A stretch of 64,000 nt of DNA from Psychrobacillus faecigallinarum (lineage in GTDB: Bacteria > Bacillota > Bacilli > Bacillales_A > Planococcaceae), in NCBI RefSeq assembly GCF_014836595.1, contig NZ_JACSQO010000002.1, positions 496,001-560,000 of the forward strand. Reading direction: 5' to 3'. This document shows, piece by piece, positions 9,238 through 18,269 of the stretch. The translations under genes and the position numbers were made by a program. Numbering within the stretch: the first letter of the stretch is position 1; every line of letters starts with the position of its first letter. A model generated the notes under the pieces. That model ran no database searches. It saw nothing but the letters and a program-made list of their open reading frames with translations, and was not told the origin of the DNA.

Positions 9238-11805
9238 TTGGTAACTACTACTAATGAAACTAATATGAAATTAAATGTAAAAGAATTAAATCGAGATATC
9301 GAATTATTTCCTCAAGTCCATCCAATAACAGAAGATATGAATCTAACACACAAAGGTGTATCTCGATTGGTAATGATTGACAGATATTCATTCAAGGATA
9401 CTGAAAAGAAAACGCTAAAAGTAGGAGATTTTGTCGTTTTAACAGTAAAGGAAGACCCTAAGTTTCCTGCTAGAGGTCTCGGTTATATTGTCTCTATTAA
9501 CGATGAAGATAAAACGGCGGAAGTATTAATCGAAGAAGACTATCGTAGTGCAATAGATGATAGCTCTAAGATAAAATCAGGCATCGTTCGCCGTCCTTTG
9601 AGTGTAATTGAAAAACCGTTAGAAGTTTATTATGAACAAATTGCTAAGCGTAATGCAACTGGACTTGCTTCTGTAGAAGAAACGGAAGAAAAGAGAGTTG
9701 AATGGTTTGGAAAGTTCTATCAACAATTAGTTTCCCTTAAATTTATACCTGCTGGACGAGTATTATATGGAGCGGGTACAGGAACAGATGTAACTTACTT
9801 CAATTGCTATGTTATGCCTTTTGTTGCTGACTCACGAGAAGGAATCAGTGATCACCGTAAACAAGTAATGGAAATCATGAGTCGCGGTGGAGGAGTAGGT
9901 ACAAATGGTTCTACTCTTCGTCCACGTAATACATTGGCTCGTGGTGTAAACGGTAAATCATCAGGGTCTGTATCTTGGTTAGATGATATTGCTAAACTTA
10001 CTCACCTAGTAGAACAAGGTGGTTCAAGACGCGGAGCACAAATGATTATGCTTGCGGATTGGCATCCAGATATTGCGGAATTTATCATTTCTAAAATGCA
10101 AAATCCACGTATTCTTCGCTTTTTGATCGAGAACACTAAGGATGAAACCATTAAACAACTTGCAAAGGACAAGCTTAAATTTAAGCCTCTTACTGCACAA
10201 GAAGAAGCTATGTACCAGGGAATTGTTAACTATAAAAACATTCCAGGCTTAGGAGGCTTCAGCGATGAGATTATCCGCGATGCAGAAACAAAACTGCGTG
10301 ACGGAGGTACTTTCTCAGTTCATAACCCTGAGTTTTTAACTGGAGCAAACATTTCTGTAACTCTTACAGATGATTTCATGAAGGCTGTGGAAGAGGACGG
10401 GAACTTCGACCTTCGATTCCCAGCAACAGAATCCTATACAGAAGAAGAAATGACCTTCTATAATGAAAACTGGCATAAAATTGGTGACGTTCGCGAGTGG
10501 GAGCGTATGGGCTACAAGGTTCGTACATACCGTACAGTGAAAGCAAAAGAATTATGGAACCTTATCAATATCTGTGCAACTTATTCTGCAGAGCCAGGTG
10601 TGTTCTTTATCGATAATGCTAACGATAAAACGAATGCAACTGCATATGGACAAAAAGTTGTCGCTACAAACCCATGTGGAGAGCAACCACTTGCACCATA
10701 CTCAGTGTGTAACCTAGCTGCAGTAAACCTAGCGCAATTTGCTAACAAAGATACTAAAACAGTAAATTTTGAAGCATTAAAAGAAACTGTTCGTGTTGGT
10801 GTTCGTATGCAAGATAACGTCATCGATGCTACTCCATATTTCTTAGAAGAGAACAAAATTCAAGCTCTAGGAGAAAGACGTGTGGGTCTTGGAGTTATGG
10901 GATTAGCAGACCTTTTAATCTATTGCCAAAAAGAGTATGGTTCGGAGGAAGGTAATCTCCTTGTGGACGAAATCTTTAAGACAATTGCTGTAGCTGCTTA
11001 TGAAACATCTGCGGAACTTGCAAGCGAAAGAGGAAGCTTCCCATTCTTGACTGGAGAGACGGAAGAAGAAACGAACAGACTTCGTAAGGCATTTACGGAA
11101 ACTGGATTTATGCAAACTATGCCCCAAGATATTCGTGAAGCAGTGCTTGAAAAGGGAATTCGTAATTCTCATTTATTAACGGTTGCTCCTACTGGCTCTA
11201 CTGGAACAATGGTTGGAGTATCTACAGGATTAGAGCCTTATTATTCATTCACGTATTACAGAAGTGGCCGTTTAGGTAAGTTTATCGAAGTAAAAGCGGA
11301 TATCGTACAGGAATATTTAGATGCAAATCCAACTGTAAAAGAAGATGAATTGCCAAACTGGTTTGTTACTGCCATGGAATTACCACCAGAAGCACATGCA
11401 GATGTGCAATGTATCATCCAACGTTGGATTGATAGCTCTATCTCGAAAACAGTAAATGCACCTCGGGGCTATACTGTAGAACAAGTAGAGGCAGTTTATG
11501 AGCGATTGTATAGCGGTGGAGCAAAAGGTGGAACAGTTTACGTAGATGGAAGTCGTGATTCACAGGTATTAACGCTAAAAGCAGAAGAAAACACAGTAGA
11601 TGATGATGCAGTAAAAGAAGAAAAAGTAATGGAAAAACGTCCGATTGTCTTGATCGATACGATTCAGGATTTACGTTCTACAAACGTAACAATAGGATCT
11701 GAAGTTGGAAACACTTGTCCAGTCTGTCGTAAAGGTACGGTAGAGGAAATGGGTGGATGTAACACTTGTACAAATTGCAATGCACAGCTAAAATGTGGAC
11801 TGTAA
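9238..11805 (+). CDS. nrdJ: Adenosylcobalamin-dependent (class II) ribonucleotide reductase
   Basis: 855 residues from TTG 9238, chosen because AAAGGAGG ends 8 bases before it; a TTG-less extension to 9178 would run through the NrdR box. The large alpha fold is evident: NCYVMPF, GGVGTNGSTLRPRN, NPCGEQPLAPYSVCNLAAVNL and a C-terminal tail rich in CxxC (CPVCRKG, CNTCTNCNAQLKCG) for disulfide exchange. It makes deoxynucleotides with B12, without oxygen. It is absent from this place in B. subtilis, so it is an insertion in the yqh region. Control by NrdR is likely from the two boxes upstream. Confidence 0.95.
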   Translation: MVTTTNETNMKLNVKELNRDIELFPQVHPITEDMNLTHKGVSRLVMIDRYSFKDTEKKTLKVGDFVVLTVKEDPKFPARGLGYIVSINDEDKTAEVLIEEDYRSAIDDSSKIKSGIVRRPLSVIEKPLEVYYEQIAKRNATGLASVEETEEKRVEWFGKFYQQLVSLKFIPAGRVLYGAGTGTDVTYFNCYVMPFVADSREGISDHRKQVMEIMSRGGGVGTNGSTLRPRNTLARGVNGKSSGSVSWLDDIAKLTHLVEQGGSRRGAQMIMLADWHPDIAEFIISKMQNPRILRFLIENTKDETIKQLAKDKLKFKPLTAQEEAMYQGIVNYKNIPGLGGFSDEIIRDAETKLRDGGTFSVHNPEFLTGANISVTLTDDFMKAVEEDGNFDLRFPATESYTEEEMTFYNENWHKIGDVREWERMGYKVRTYRTVKAKELWNLINICATYSAEPGVFFIDNANDKTNATAYGQKVVATNPCGEQPLAPYSVCNLAAVNLAQFANKDTKTVNFEALKETVRVGVRMQDNVIDATPYFLEENKIQALGERRVGLGVMGLADLLIYCQKEYGSEEGNLLVDEIFKTIAVAAYETSAELASERGSFPFLTGETEEETNRLRKAFTETGFMQTMPQDIREAVLEKGIRNSHLLTVAPTGSTGTMVGVSTGLEPYYSFTYYRSGRLGKFIEVKADIVQEYLDANPTVKEDELPNWFVTAMELPPEAHADVQCIIQRWIDSSISKTVNAPRGYTVEQVEAVYERLYSGGAKGGTVYVDGSRDSQVLTLKAEENTVDDDAVKEEKVMEKRPIVLIDTIQDLRSTNVTIGSEVGNTCPVCRKGTVEEMGGCNTCTNCNAQLKCGL

Positions 11806-11817
11806 ATATTATAGAAG

Positions 11818-11852
11818 AGAGCATATGCAGATTCTGCATATGCTCTTTTTTT
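11818..11852 (+). terminator. Terminator after nrdJ
   Basis: Thirteen-base perfect stem AGAGCATATGCAG/CTGCATATGCTCT around ATT, followed by seven T. Confidence 0.93.
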
Positions 11853-11974
11853 ACATGTAAAACTACTGCTTTAAAGACTTATTTTTTTATGAATCTTCTA
11901 TAGGAAATGTTTTTCTTATTTTGTTTAGTAAAACTAGGAAAGGCACAAACTGATTAAAAAGGAGGATGTTGTGC

Positions 11975-12394
11975 ATGAAAAGTTTATCTTTTTTTACGAG
12001 CTTAGCAGCTGCTGTTGTAGTTACTGCATTGCTTAAATTTTTACATTTATTTCACTTTGTTAAATGGAATCCAGTAGGTTATTCAAAATCCTTCGAGATG
12101 TTCGATGATACAAATGTTTATCTTCGCTGGTTAGTTTTGTTTCTAGTTATTTGGGCAATAAGTTTAGTGATTTATTATATAAGTATTTTGACAGCGAAAG
12201 TTCCAGTTGCTATTTCAAGTATCATTTTTGGGATTATACTAGCATTTATCGTAGAGTGGCTGATTAGTGATGCTACAATGATTAAAACGATAAAAAAAAC
12301 ATCCATTCCCTTTATTTGCATCGTCGTTATAGGTGTGCGATTTCTAATGGAGTCAGCCATATTCCATTCCAAGGATCAGCCGATTGGAAAATGA
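11975..12394 (+). CDS. Four-helix membrane protein, YqhR-like
   Basis: 139 residues with four hydrophobic segments (about 5-25, 48-70, 75-95, 108-128). I chose ATG 11975 because AAAGGAGG (11958-11965) is 9 bases before it; ATG 11966 abuts the ribosome site. Position between yqhL/lipM and papA and the size fit B. subtilis YqhR, a membrane protein of unknown role. The name rests on synteny and topology only. Confidence 0.75.
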   Translation: MKSLSFFTSLAAAVVVTALLKFLHLFHFVKWNPVGYSKSFEMFDDTNVYLRWLVLFLVIWAISLVIYYISILTAKVPVAISSIIFGIILAFIVEWLISDATMIKTIKKTSIPFICIVVIGVRFLMESAIFHSKDQPIGK

Positions 12395-12467
12395 AAATTT
12401 ACCCACTCCCTTTCCTATGATAAAATAGACAATAGAGTTTATTTTGATAATGAGAAGAGGGCTAATG

Positions 12468-13529
12468 ATGAAATTAGAAAAGCTGCGTTTAGCATTAGAA
12501 GAAAGAGGCGTGGATGCATTATTAATCACAAACGGGTACAATCTACGATATCTTACCGACTTTACTGGTACGGCAGGTGTCGCAATTGTATCTAAAGATG
12601 ATGCAGTGTTTATCACAGATTTCCGTTATACCGAACAGGCTGCTAGTCAAGTGAAGGATTTTCGTATTGTTCAGCATACTAAAACTCTATTAGAGGAAGT
12701 CTCTAACCAAGTAACAGAAATGGGTATTAAATCACTAGGCTTTGAAAAAGATGATGTGACTTACAGCGTTTATGAATTATATAAGCAAGCTGTTTCATCA
12801 GATCTTGTACCTTTGTCGGGAGTGGTTGAAAAAATTCGCTTGATAAAGACGGACGAAGAGATTAGTATAATAAAGGCAGCTTGTCGTATAGCTGATGAGG
12901 CATATGAGCATATTGTGACTTACATAAAACCTGGCATGACGGAACTACAAGTCTCGAATGAACTGGAATTCTTTATGCGTAAACGTGGCGCTACTTCCTC
13001 TTCTTTTGATACAATTGTAGCTTCAGGGACACGTTCTGCATTGCCACATGGAGTAGCAACAGACAAAGTAATCGAAGTTGGAGATTTTGTTACATTAGAT
13101 TTCGGAGCTCTTTATAATGGTTATATCTCTGATACAACCCGTACTCTTGCAGTAGGAGAGCCGAGTGAAAAACTAAAAGAAATTTATCAAGTAGTTTTAG
13201 ATGCTCAATTATTAGCTCTTGAAAAGGTTAAACCAGGAATGACTGGAAAAGAAGCAGATGCGATCGCACGAGACTATATCGCTTCAAAAGGATACGGGGA
13301 AGCATTTGGCCATTCACTTGGTCATGGTATCGGATTAGAAGTTCATGAAGGACCTGGATTATCATTCAGATCGGACATTGTTTTAGAACCAGGCATGGTT
13401 ATTACAATAGAACCTGGGATTTATCTACCGAACATAGGTGGAGTTCGTATAGAAGACGATGCACTCGTGACTGAGAATGGCCTAGAAAAGCTAACACACT
13501 CTACAAAAGAATTATTAATATTATCGTAA
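12468..13529 (+). CDS. papA: Xaa-Pro aminopeptidase-type M24 peptidase
   Basis: 353 residues, the size of B. subtilis YqhT/PapA. N-terminal creatinase-like domain (1-125), then the pita-bread fold with the five metal ligands in TLDFGALYNGYISDTTRT (two Asp), GHSLGHGIGLEVHE (His), ITIEPGIYL (Glu) and GGVRIEDD (Glu). It removes N-terminal residues before proline in the cytoplasm. ATG 12468 is chosen over 12465 because AGAGGG is 6 bases upstream. It lies 15 bases before efp, as in Bacillus; the pairing with EF-P, which relieves stalling at proline runs, recurs across species. Confidence 0.92.
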   Translation: MKLEKLRLALEERGVDALLITNGYNLRYLTDFTGTAGVAIVSKDDAVFITDFRYTEQAASQVKDFRIVQHTKTLLEEVSNQVTEMGIKSLGFEKDDVTYSVYELYKQAVSSDLVPLSGVVEKIRLIKTDEEISIIKAACRIADEAYEHIVTYIKPGMTELQVSNELEFFMRKRGATSSSFDTIVASGTRSALPHGVATDKVIEVGDFVTLDFGALYNGYISDTTRTLAVGEPSEKLKEIYQVVLDAQLLALEKVKPGMTGKEADAIARDYIASKGYGEAFGHSLGHGIGLEVHEGPGLSFRSDIVLEPGMVITIEPGIYLPNIGGVRIEDDALVTENGLEKLTHSTKELLILS

Positions 13530-13544
13530 TTTGGAGGAAATTAA

Positions 13545-14102
13545 ATGATTTCAGTAAATGATTTTAAAACAGGTTTAACAATCGTAGTAGACGGCGTTCT
13601 TTACCGTGTTCTAGACTTTCAACACGTAAAGCCGGGAAAAGGTGCTGCATTTGTTCGTTCAAAACTGAGAAACTTACGTAACGGCTCTGTGAATGAAAAA
13701 ACTTTCCGTGCTGGAGAAAAAGTGGAGAAAGCTCAAATCGATAACAAAAAAATGCAATACCTTTATGCAAGCGGAGATCAACATATCTTCATGGACACGG
13801 ATTCATACGAGCAATTAGAGCTTAATGAAAACCAAATCGAATATGAATTAAAATTCCTTCGTGAAAACATGGAATTACAAGTAATACAATACCAAGGAGA
13901 AACACTTGGTGTAGAATTACCAAAATCAGTGGAACTAGAAGTTATAGAAACTGAGCCAGGAATCAAAGGAGATACTTCTGGTGGTGGTTCAAAAACTGCT
14001 AAATTAGAAACAGGTTTAGTTGTTACAGTGCCACTATTTATTAATGTGGGTGATAAACTTATCATTAATACTGATGAAGGCTCATACGTTTCAAGAGCAT
14101 AA
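13545..14102 (+). CDS. efp: Translation elongation factor P
   Basis: 185 residues, three beta-barrel domains. The modified tip is [13 protein letters not shown] with Lys32, the residue that carries 5-aminopentanol in B. subtilis. EF-P binds the ribosome between P and E sites and rescues polyproline stalls. Ribosome site TTTGGAGG is 7 bases upstream. It ends the papA-efp unit, with a terminator 9 bases after the stop. Confidence 0.97.
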   Translation: MISVNDFKTGLTIVVDGVLYRVLDFQHVKPGKGAAFVRSKLRNLRNGSVNEKTFRAGEKVEKAQIDNKKMQYLYASGDQHIFMDTDSYEQLELNENQIEYELKFLRENMELQVIQYQGETLGVELPKSVELEVIETEPGIKGDTSGGGSKTAKLETGLVVTVPLFINVGDKLIINTDEGSYVSRA

Positions 14103-14110
14103 TATAATCA

Positions 14111-14148
14111 AAAAAGGTATCAAGAGGGAAACCTCCTGGTACCTTTTT
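14111..14148 (+). terminator. Terminator after efp
   Basis: Long stem AAAAAGGTAT...GAGG / CCTC...TACCTTTTT (one mismatch) with loop GAAA and a T run. Confidence 0.9.
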
Positions 14149-14785
14149 ATATTGAACTAGAAACATACTCTATTTTCAAACGCAATGCCTCTTGAAGTTA
14201 ATTGGAAAGTTTAGAGCGTTTGCTGGATTAGCTCAATATATTATTCCCTTTACCGGATGCAAGTATTCTTTACGGTAGCGAACTGGTTGGATTATACAGC
14301 TAGCTAAAAACTTCCGAGTAGAGCACTTTTGTTTCCTTTTATACTAGTTTACAATCTATAGTTGCCTATTCCTACAATGACATTGGCTCGCTTTTTAATT
14401 CATAGTTTTATCCATAATCATTATAAAATAATCGCTAATTTTTTTGAATTTAATTAATTCCAAAATAGCATTTTTCTATAAAACGACCATTTGTCAGTCT
14501 GTTTATTGGAACGACAGGCGGCGAATCTGTGGTAAGCCACGATGATGGCTTATCGTTCATGCTGCGGAACACATACTCTTAAAGTGAAAAATCAATTATA
14601 CTTTATTCATCGCAAAGTATATGTATATAATTGTGTACTTTTTTATTGTTCGTATTTTTATACATAAATAGAAACTATGAATTTATTCAATTTGTTACAT
14701 ATAGCGGACTAGGTATTTCCTTACTATTCGTTCATATTCTCCACCTGTCCCACATATAGTACGTAATAGGGAAGGGGGAGGCATT
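14149..14785 (+). other. Gene-free stretch where spoIIIAA and spoIIIAB would lie
   Basis: No open frame with coding character, no P-loop motif and no trace of the SpoIIIAA ATPase or SpoIIIAB is visible on either strand. One short inverted repeat TAAGCCA/TGGCTTA is at 14533-14552. In B. subtilis this interval holds yqhV, spoIIIAA and spoIIIAB. The stretch is AT-rich toward its 3' end and supplies the ribosome site of spoIIIAC (GGGAAGGGGGAGG). Confidence 0.7.
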
Positions 14786-14995
14786 GTGGAACTTCACGAT
14801 GTACTTCGAGTTGCGGGTATAGGCTTATTGATAGCAATTCTTCACTTGTTTTTTGAATCGACAGGGAAAAAAGAGTTTGCATTTTTTTTGTTTTTTGTAG
14901 GATACATTTACATGACAATAGAATTGCTTCGTTTACTAAGGCTGTTCTTTTATGAAATCTCCTCATTTTTAGAATGGCTTGTTATGACGAGTTAG
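14786..14995 (+). CDS. spoIIIAC: Stage III sporulation protein AC
   Basis: 69 residues with two hydrophobic helices, matching the 68-residue SpoIIIAC of B. subtilis in size and in the VLRVAGIGLLIAILH pattern. It is a small membrane part of the SpoIIIA-SpoIIQ channel between mother cell and forespore. GTG start with strong site AAGGGGGAGG. It is the first gene of the operon here because AA and AB are missing. Four bases separate it from spoIIIAD. Confidence 0.85.
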   Translation: MELHDVLRVAGIGLLIAILHLFFESTGKKEFAFFLFFVGYIYMTIELLRLLRLFFYEISSFLEWLVMTS

Positions 14996-14998
14996 CAA

Positions 14999-15382
14999 AT
15001 GATTGTCTATATTACTATTATAATAGCATTTTGCTTGTTGCAGTTAGTTAAAGAAATCTACCCCAAACTTCACTCCCTTATTTATACCATTTATATTTTT
15101 CTCTTTTTAACGTATTTAACTACTTCAATCATTATTCCTTTTATTAATCAGTATATCTCCAGTGTTCCAGAAGCGATTCTACCAATCGTAAAACTATTAT
15201 TGTTCTCAGTTATCCTCCTATTTATTTCGCAAATTGTTGAAGAACTCTTAGAGGACTATGAGTACACTAGTTTGGCGTCACTGATTACATTCACGACTAA
15301 GGCAATCTTACTTATCGTATGGCTCCAACATATGAAACAATTTTATGAAAAGTTTTTTTCAGTTATGGGACTACTCTCTTGA
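14999..15382 (+). CDS. spoIIIAD: Stage III sporulation protein AD
   Basis: 127 residues, four hydrophobic helices; YIYI-type and PIVKLLLFSVILLFISQIVEEL patterns fit SpoIIIAD (133 residues in B. subtilis). Membrane component of the SpoIIIA feeding channel. It starts 3 bases after the spoIIIAC stop, so it is coupled, and ends 14 bases before spoIIIAE. Confidence 0.82.
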   Translation: MIVYITIIIAFCLLQLVKEIYPKLHSLIYTIYIFLFLTYLTTSIIIPFINQYISSVPEAILPIVKLLLFSVILLFISQIVEELLEDYEYTSLASLITFTTKAILLIVWLQHMKQFYEKFFSVMGLLS

Positions 15383-15396
15383 AGGAATGAGCAGTA

Positions 15397-16308
15397 ATGG
15401 ATGAAATTATTGCAACAATTTTGCAACCAGCAAAAGAAGTAATACAAACGTTCGTTTATATTCTCCTGTTCGGTTTTGCGTTTATGTGTTTGGAATGGCT
15501 TATTCCCAGCAGTAAAAGGTTATTTAAATTATTGTTTATTTTTATTATTTGTTTTTACTGTTTGGAGCCTGCCTTTCGAACAGTAAAAATGGTTCAAGTA
15601 GTAACAGGTGAGCTGGTACACGTGTTTTTGGGAGTCTATCCAGTATTAACGGCAGGGATAGCTTTATCTGGAGGGGCATTTCTAGTCACTCTATGGAACC
15701 CGGTCGTTTTGCTGTTCTCAACCTTTACATCTATTATGGTAGATAAAATTATGATTCCTGCATTATTAGCAGCCTTTCTCTTTGATTTAATCACTAGGAT
15801 TCAACCTGCCATTTCTTTTTCTAAAATGTCAGATTTAATCCGTATGACTTTGGTGGGAGCCACCTCCATCATGCTTCTGTTATACAGTCTATTTATAACG
15901 GTCAATGGTGTGATTACTTGGTCAGTGAGCGGGGCTGTAAATGAAACAGTAAAAAGATTGATCTCTAACAATATACCTTTTGTTGGTTCTTTGCTTACCG
16001 AAAGTATCAGTACAATGAAAAGCTACTCATCTACAGCTTCTGCTATCACAGGAAATTCTATTTTGGTATCTATATTAGTTTTAATATCTATTCCAACGAT
16101 ACAAACAATTCTAATTGCGTTTCTATATCGCTTTCTCAGTGCAATTCTTGAACCTTTTGTTGATGGGCAGATTAGCGGTCTATTAGATGATATTGGAAAA
16201 ACATTATTTGTACTTTCGATTATCTCCGTATTAATAGCCTTTGCGTTTTTCTTTACAATAATTTTAATCATGCTTTTTGCCAAACTATTGATAGGTGTGA
16301 AGGGTTAA
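15397..16308 (+). CDS. spoIIIAE: Stage III sporulation protein AE, short form
   Basis: 303 residues with about eight hydrophobic segments; the conserved cores (AFRTVKMVQ..., LVGATSIMLLLYSLF, YRFLSAILEPFVDG) match SpoIIIAE. The B. subtilis protein has about 399 residues with a signal peptide and an external N-terminal region of about 90 residues; that part is absent. The ATG has its own site (GAAGGA) just after spoIIIAD, leaving no room for a longer version. Multipass membrane part of the channel. Its TAA overlaps the next ATG (TAATG). Confidence 0.85.
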   Translation: MDEIIATILQPAKEVIQTFVYILLFGFAFMCLEWLIPSSKRLFKLLFIFIICFYCLEPAFRTVKMVQVVTGELVHVFLGVYPVLTAGIALSGGAFLVTLWNPVVLLFSTFTSIMVDKIMIPALLAAFLFDLITRIQPAISFSKMSDLIRMTLVGATSIMLLLYSLFITVNGVITWSVSGAVNETVKRLISNNIPFVGSLLTESISTMKSYSSTASAITGNSILVSILVLISIPTIQTILIAFLYRFLSAILEPFVDGQISGLLDDIGKTLFVLSIISVLIAFAFFFTIILIMLFAKLLIGVKG

Positions 16309-16463
16309 TGGTAGATTTCTCAGCATTACTATATGGAATTCTCCTGATTGTCATAATTGGAGAAATTCTATCTATCTTAATCGAGCAATTGGACAAGGAG
16401 AGAACAGGCTTTTTCATAAAACTTTCCATAATCGTATGGATTATCTCCTTTTTCTTCATATAA
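16308..16463 (+). CDS. 51-residue two-helix membrane protein in the spoIIIAF position
   Basis: ATG overlaps the spoIIIAE stop (TAATG). The product MVDFSALLYGILLIVIIGE... has two hydrophobic helices (about 6-24 and 36-51) joined by a charged link, then TAA. SpoIIIAF of B. subtilis (206 residues) starts with two such helices followed by a soluble domain; here nothing follows the second helix. I take it as a minimal or truncated SpoIIIAF-like protein by position and topology; sequence identity is too weak to be sure. Confidence 0.6.
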   Translation: MVDFSALLYGILLIVIIGEILSILIEQLDKERTGFFIKLSIIVWIISFFFI

Positions 16464-16509
16464 ATAGATTGTGTTGCATAAAGTATGTTATCCAATATGA
16501 AAAGAAGGG

Positions 16510-16944
16510 TGAACTACTATCTCATTAAAACAAAAACCCACTTTTCGTTTTGTAGTTATAAGTTTAGCAGTATTAGTCATTAGTCTCTTATTTTCAGAGA
16601 TTTTTGGGCTGACGGATGACGTAAAAAACAATTCCACCCCTCCAGAAGCTCAAACGAAGGATGAGCTCTCAGAAATACTTGAAAAAATTCATGGGGTTGG
16701 CAAGGTGTCTATTTACTTTCATTACGCAGAACGATCTGAAAATAAAAAGGAAAGTGATTCATCATTTTTCCAATGGACAAGTGAGAGCAAGATGGAAAAA
16801 GAAGAACTGATTGGAATACTGGTAGTTGCGGAAGGAGCGAGCGATAATCGTATAAAAAACAATCTTATAAAAACCCTTTCATCTGTTTTGCAAATATCTC
16901 CACATCGAATAGTGATAGAAGAAATGGAATTGGAGGATAAATAA
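16510..16944 (+). CDS. spoIIIAG: Stage III sporulation protein AG, N-terminus damaged or unusual
   Basis: The C-terminal part is clear: LEKIHGVGKVSIYF, then ELIGILVVAEGASDNRIKNNLIKTL...ISPHRIVI, the ring-building domain of SpoIIIAG. The open frame allows only GTG 16510 upstream, which has no spaced ribosome site. The site AAGGGTGA (16507-16514) instead points to codon 16520, which is ATC, in another frame; that frame reads SLKQKPTFRFVVIV then stops at TAG. One added base near 16560 would join it to the membrane helix SLAVLVISLLF. So the gene is probably frameshifted and lacks a normal start, or starts at GTG with a 144-residue product. B. subtilis SpoIIIAG has 229 residues. Confidence 0.65.
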
Positions 16945-16945
16945 T

Positions 16946-17479
16946 ATGAATATTAAAAAGAGATCCGTTTGGTTTTTAACTTTATTAAGCTTAGTTGCAG
17001 TGGTAACCGTGTATTACGCAACAGAAAAACCATCCCCTTTTGATGGAATTGCTTTATTTTCAAATGACTCGGTAGAGGATGTTAAGTTAGTAGAAACAGC
17101 TTCCACAAATGAAGAATCATTTGTTTCTCACAGTAATGCTTATGAAGAGTTACGTATGGAAGTTCAAGAAAAACGTAGTCAACTCCATGAGCAACTTGAA
17201 TCTAAGGTTGCTTCAACTGAATTTACAGCTGAGCAAAAAAATGAGGCATATTCTCAAATTGAGCAGTTAGTGAAAATAGATTCAACAGAAGCGATGTTGG
17301 AGCTTATCATAAAGTCCCTAGGCTATGATGATGCCTTAGTTCGTATAGAGGACAACAAAGTGTTGATTGATGTAGTTTCAAATGAGCAATCCTCAAAAAA
17401 GGCTTCTGATATTGTTTATGCAGTGAAGAGAGAATATCCTCAAGCTTATCAAGTAGAAGTAAAATTTGATGGTCTGTAA
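16946..17479 (+). CDS. spoIIIAH: Stage III sporulation protein AH
   Basis: 177 residues: cytoplasmic tip, membrane helix 9-25, a helical linker rich in Glu and Gln (50-85), and a C-terminal YscJ/FliF-like domain (85-177) that in B. subtilis SpoIIIAH binds forespore SpoIIQ. The B. subtilis protein has 218 residues, so this is a shorter form. It follows spoIIIAG by one base and is the last gene of the operon. Confidence 0.88.
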   Translation: MNIKKRSVWFLTLLSLVAVVTVYYATEKPSPFDGIALFSNDSVEDVKLVETASTNEESFVSHSNAYEELRMEVQEKRSQLHEQLESKVASTEFTAEQKNEAYSQIEQLVKIDSTEAMLELIIKSLGYDDALVRIEDNKVLIDVVSNEQSSKKASDIVYAVKREYPQAYQVEVKFDGL

Positions 17480-17482
17480 GAG

Positions 17483-17509
17483 AGGTGCCTATAACGGGCA
17501 CTTTTTTTC
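17483..17509 (+). terminator. Terminator after spoIIIAH
   Basis: Short stem GTGCC/GGCAC with loop of about 7 bases and seven T. Confidence 0.65.
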
Positions 17510-17726
17510 TGTTTATACTATATATAACAATTTATGGTTTAATTTTTTTAAATAAATTCACTAATATAGCGTATTAAAGTTACTGTATAAAAGGTAGTTT
17601 TTGGTTTGTTTAAGTCTGTTATTCCCTAAAAGTAATGAACATTTAAACGTTTCTATTCCCAATTAAACTAAAAACGACTAAAATGAAAAGGGAAGTATTA
17701 AATAGTAATTAAGGGAGATGGGCTAA

Positions 17727-18236
17727 ATGAAGATCCAAGAAATCAGAGAAATTATTAAGCTAATTGATCAGTCTACACTAGATGAGTTTTCATATGAATC
17801 AGAAGGAACTAAAATTAAGATTAAAAGAGGGGATAAAAACTCTCACAAATCGACTATTCAATCATTAGAAAGCTCATCAGTTGGAGAGGCTTCGAAAGTA
17901 GAAACAATACAGGCTCCGGTTGTTAACGAGGCTCCAAAAGTAGTAGAAACAGAAAATCAAGTAGCAAAACTAGCTCCAGTTGAAGAAGATAATAGTTCTT
18001 TACATAAAATTACTTCTCCAATGGTCGGCACATTTTATCAATCTTCTTCTCCAGATACGCCTGCATATGTACAAGTTGGTAGTAAAGTGACTGCTGACTC
18101 AATCGTATGTATCGTAGAAGCGATGAAACTATTCAATGAAATTGAAGCAGAAGTAGACGGAGAAATTGTGGAAATCCTAGTTAAAGACGGACAATTGGTA
18201 GAATATGGCCAACCTCTGTTCCTAGTAAAAGCATAA
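17727..18236 (+). CDS. accB: Biotin carboxyl carrier protein of acetyl-CoA carboxylase
   Basis: 169 residues: N-terminal helix region, a Pro/Ala/Glu-rich linker (50-90), then the biotinyl domain with [11 protein letters not shown] and biotin Lys134. It carries CO2 for malonyl-CoA formation, the first step of fatty acid synthesis. Ribosome site AAGGGAGATGG. It is 33 bases before accC, the standard accBC pair. Confidence 0.96.
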   Translation: MKIQEIREIIKLIDQSTLDEFSYESEGTKIKIKRGDKNSHKSTIQSLESSSVGEASKVETIQAPVVNEAPKVVETENQVAKLAPVEEDNSSLHKITSPMVGTFYQSSSPDTPAYVQVGSKVTADSIVCIVEAMKLFNEIEAEVDGEIVEILVKDGQLVEYGQPLFLVKA

Positions 18237-18269
18237 ATAGGGAAACAAAAGAGGAAAGGGGTAAGCATC

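Noticed and set aside
14500..14580. Possible RNA gene or mobile-element end around the TAAGCCA/TGGCTTA repeat
   Set aside because: Stem is only 7 pairs, no terminal direct repeats and no similarity that I can support with other parts of the window.
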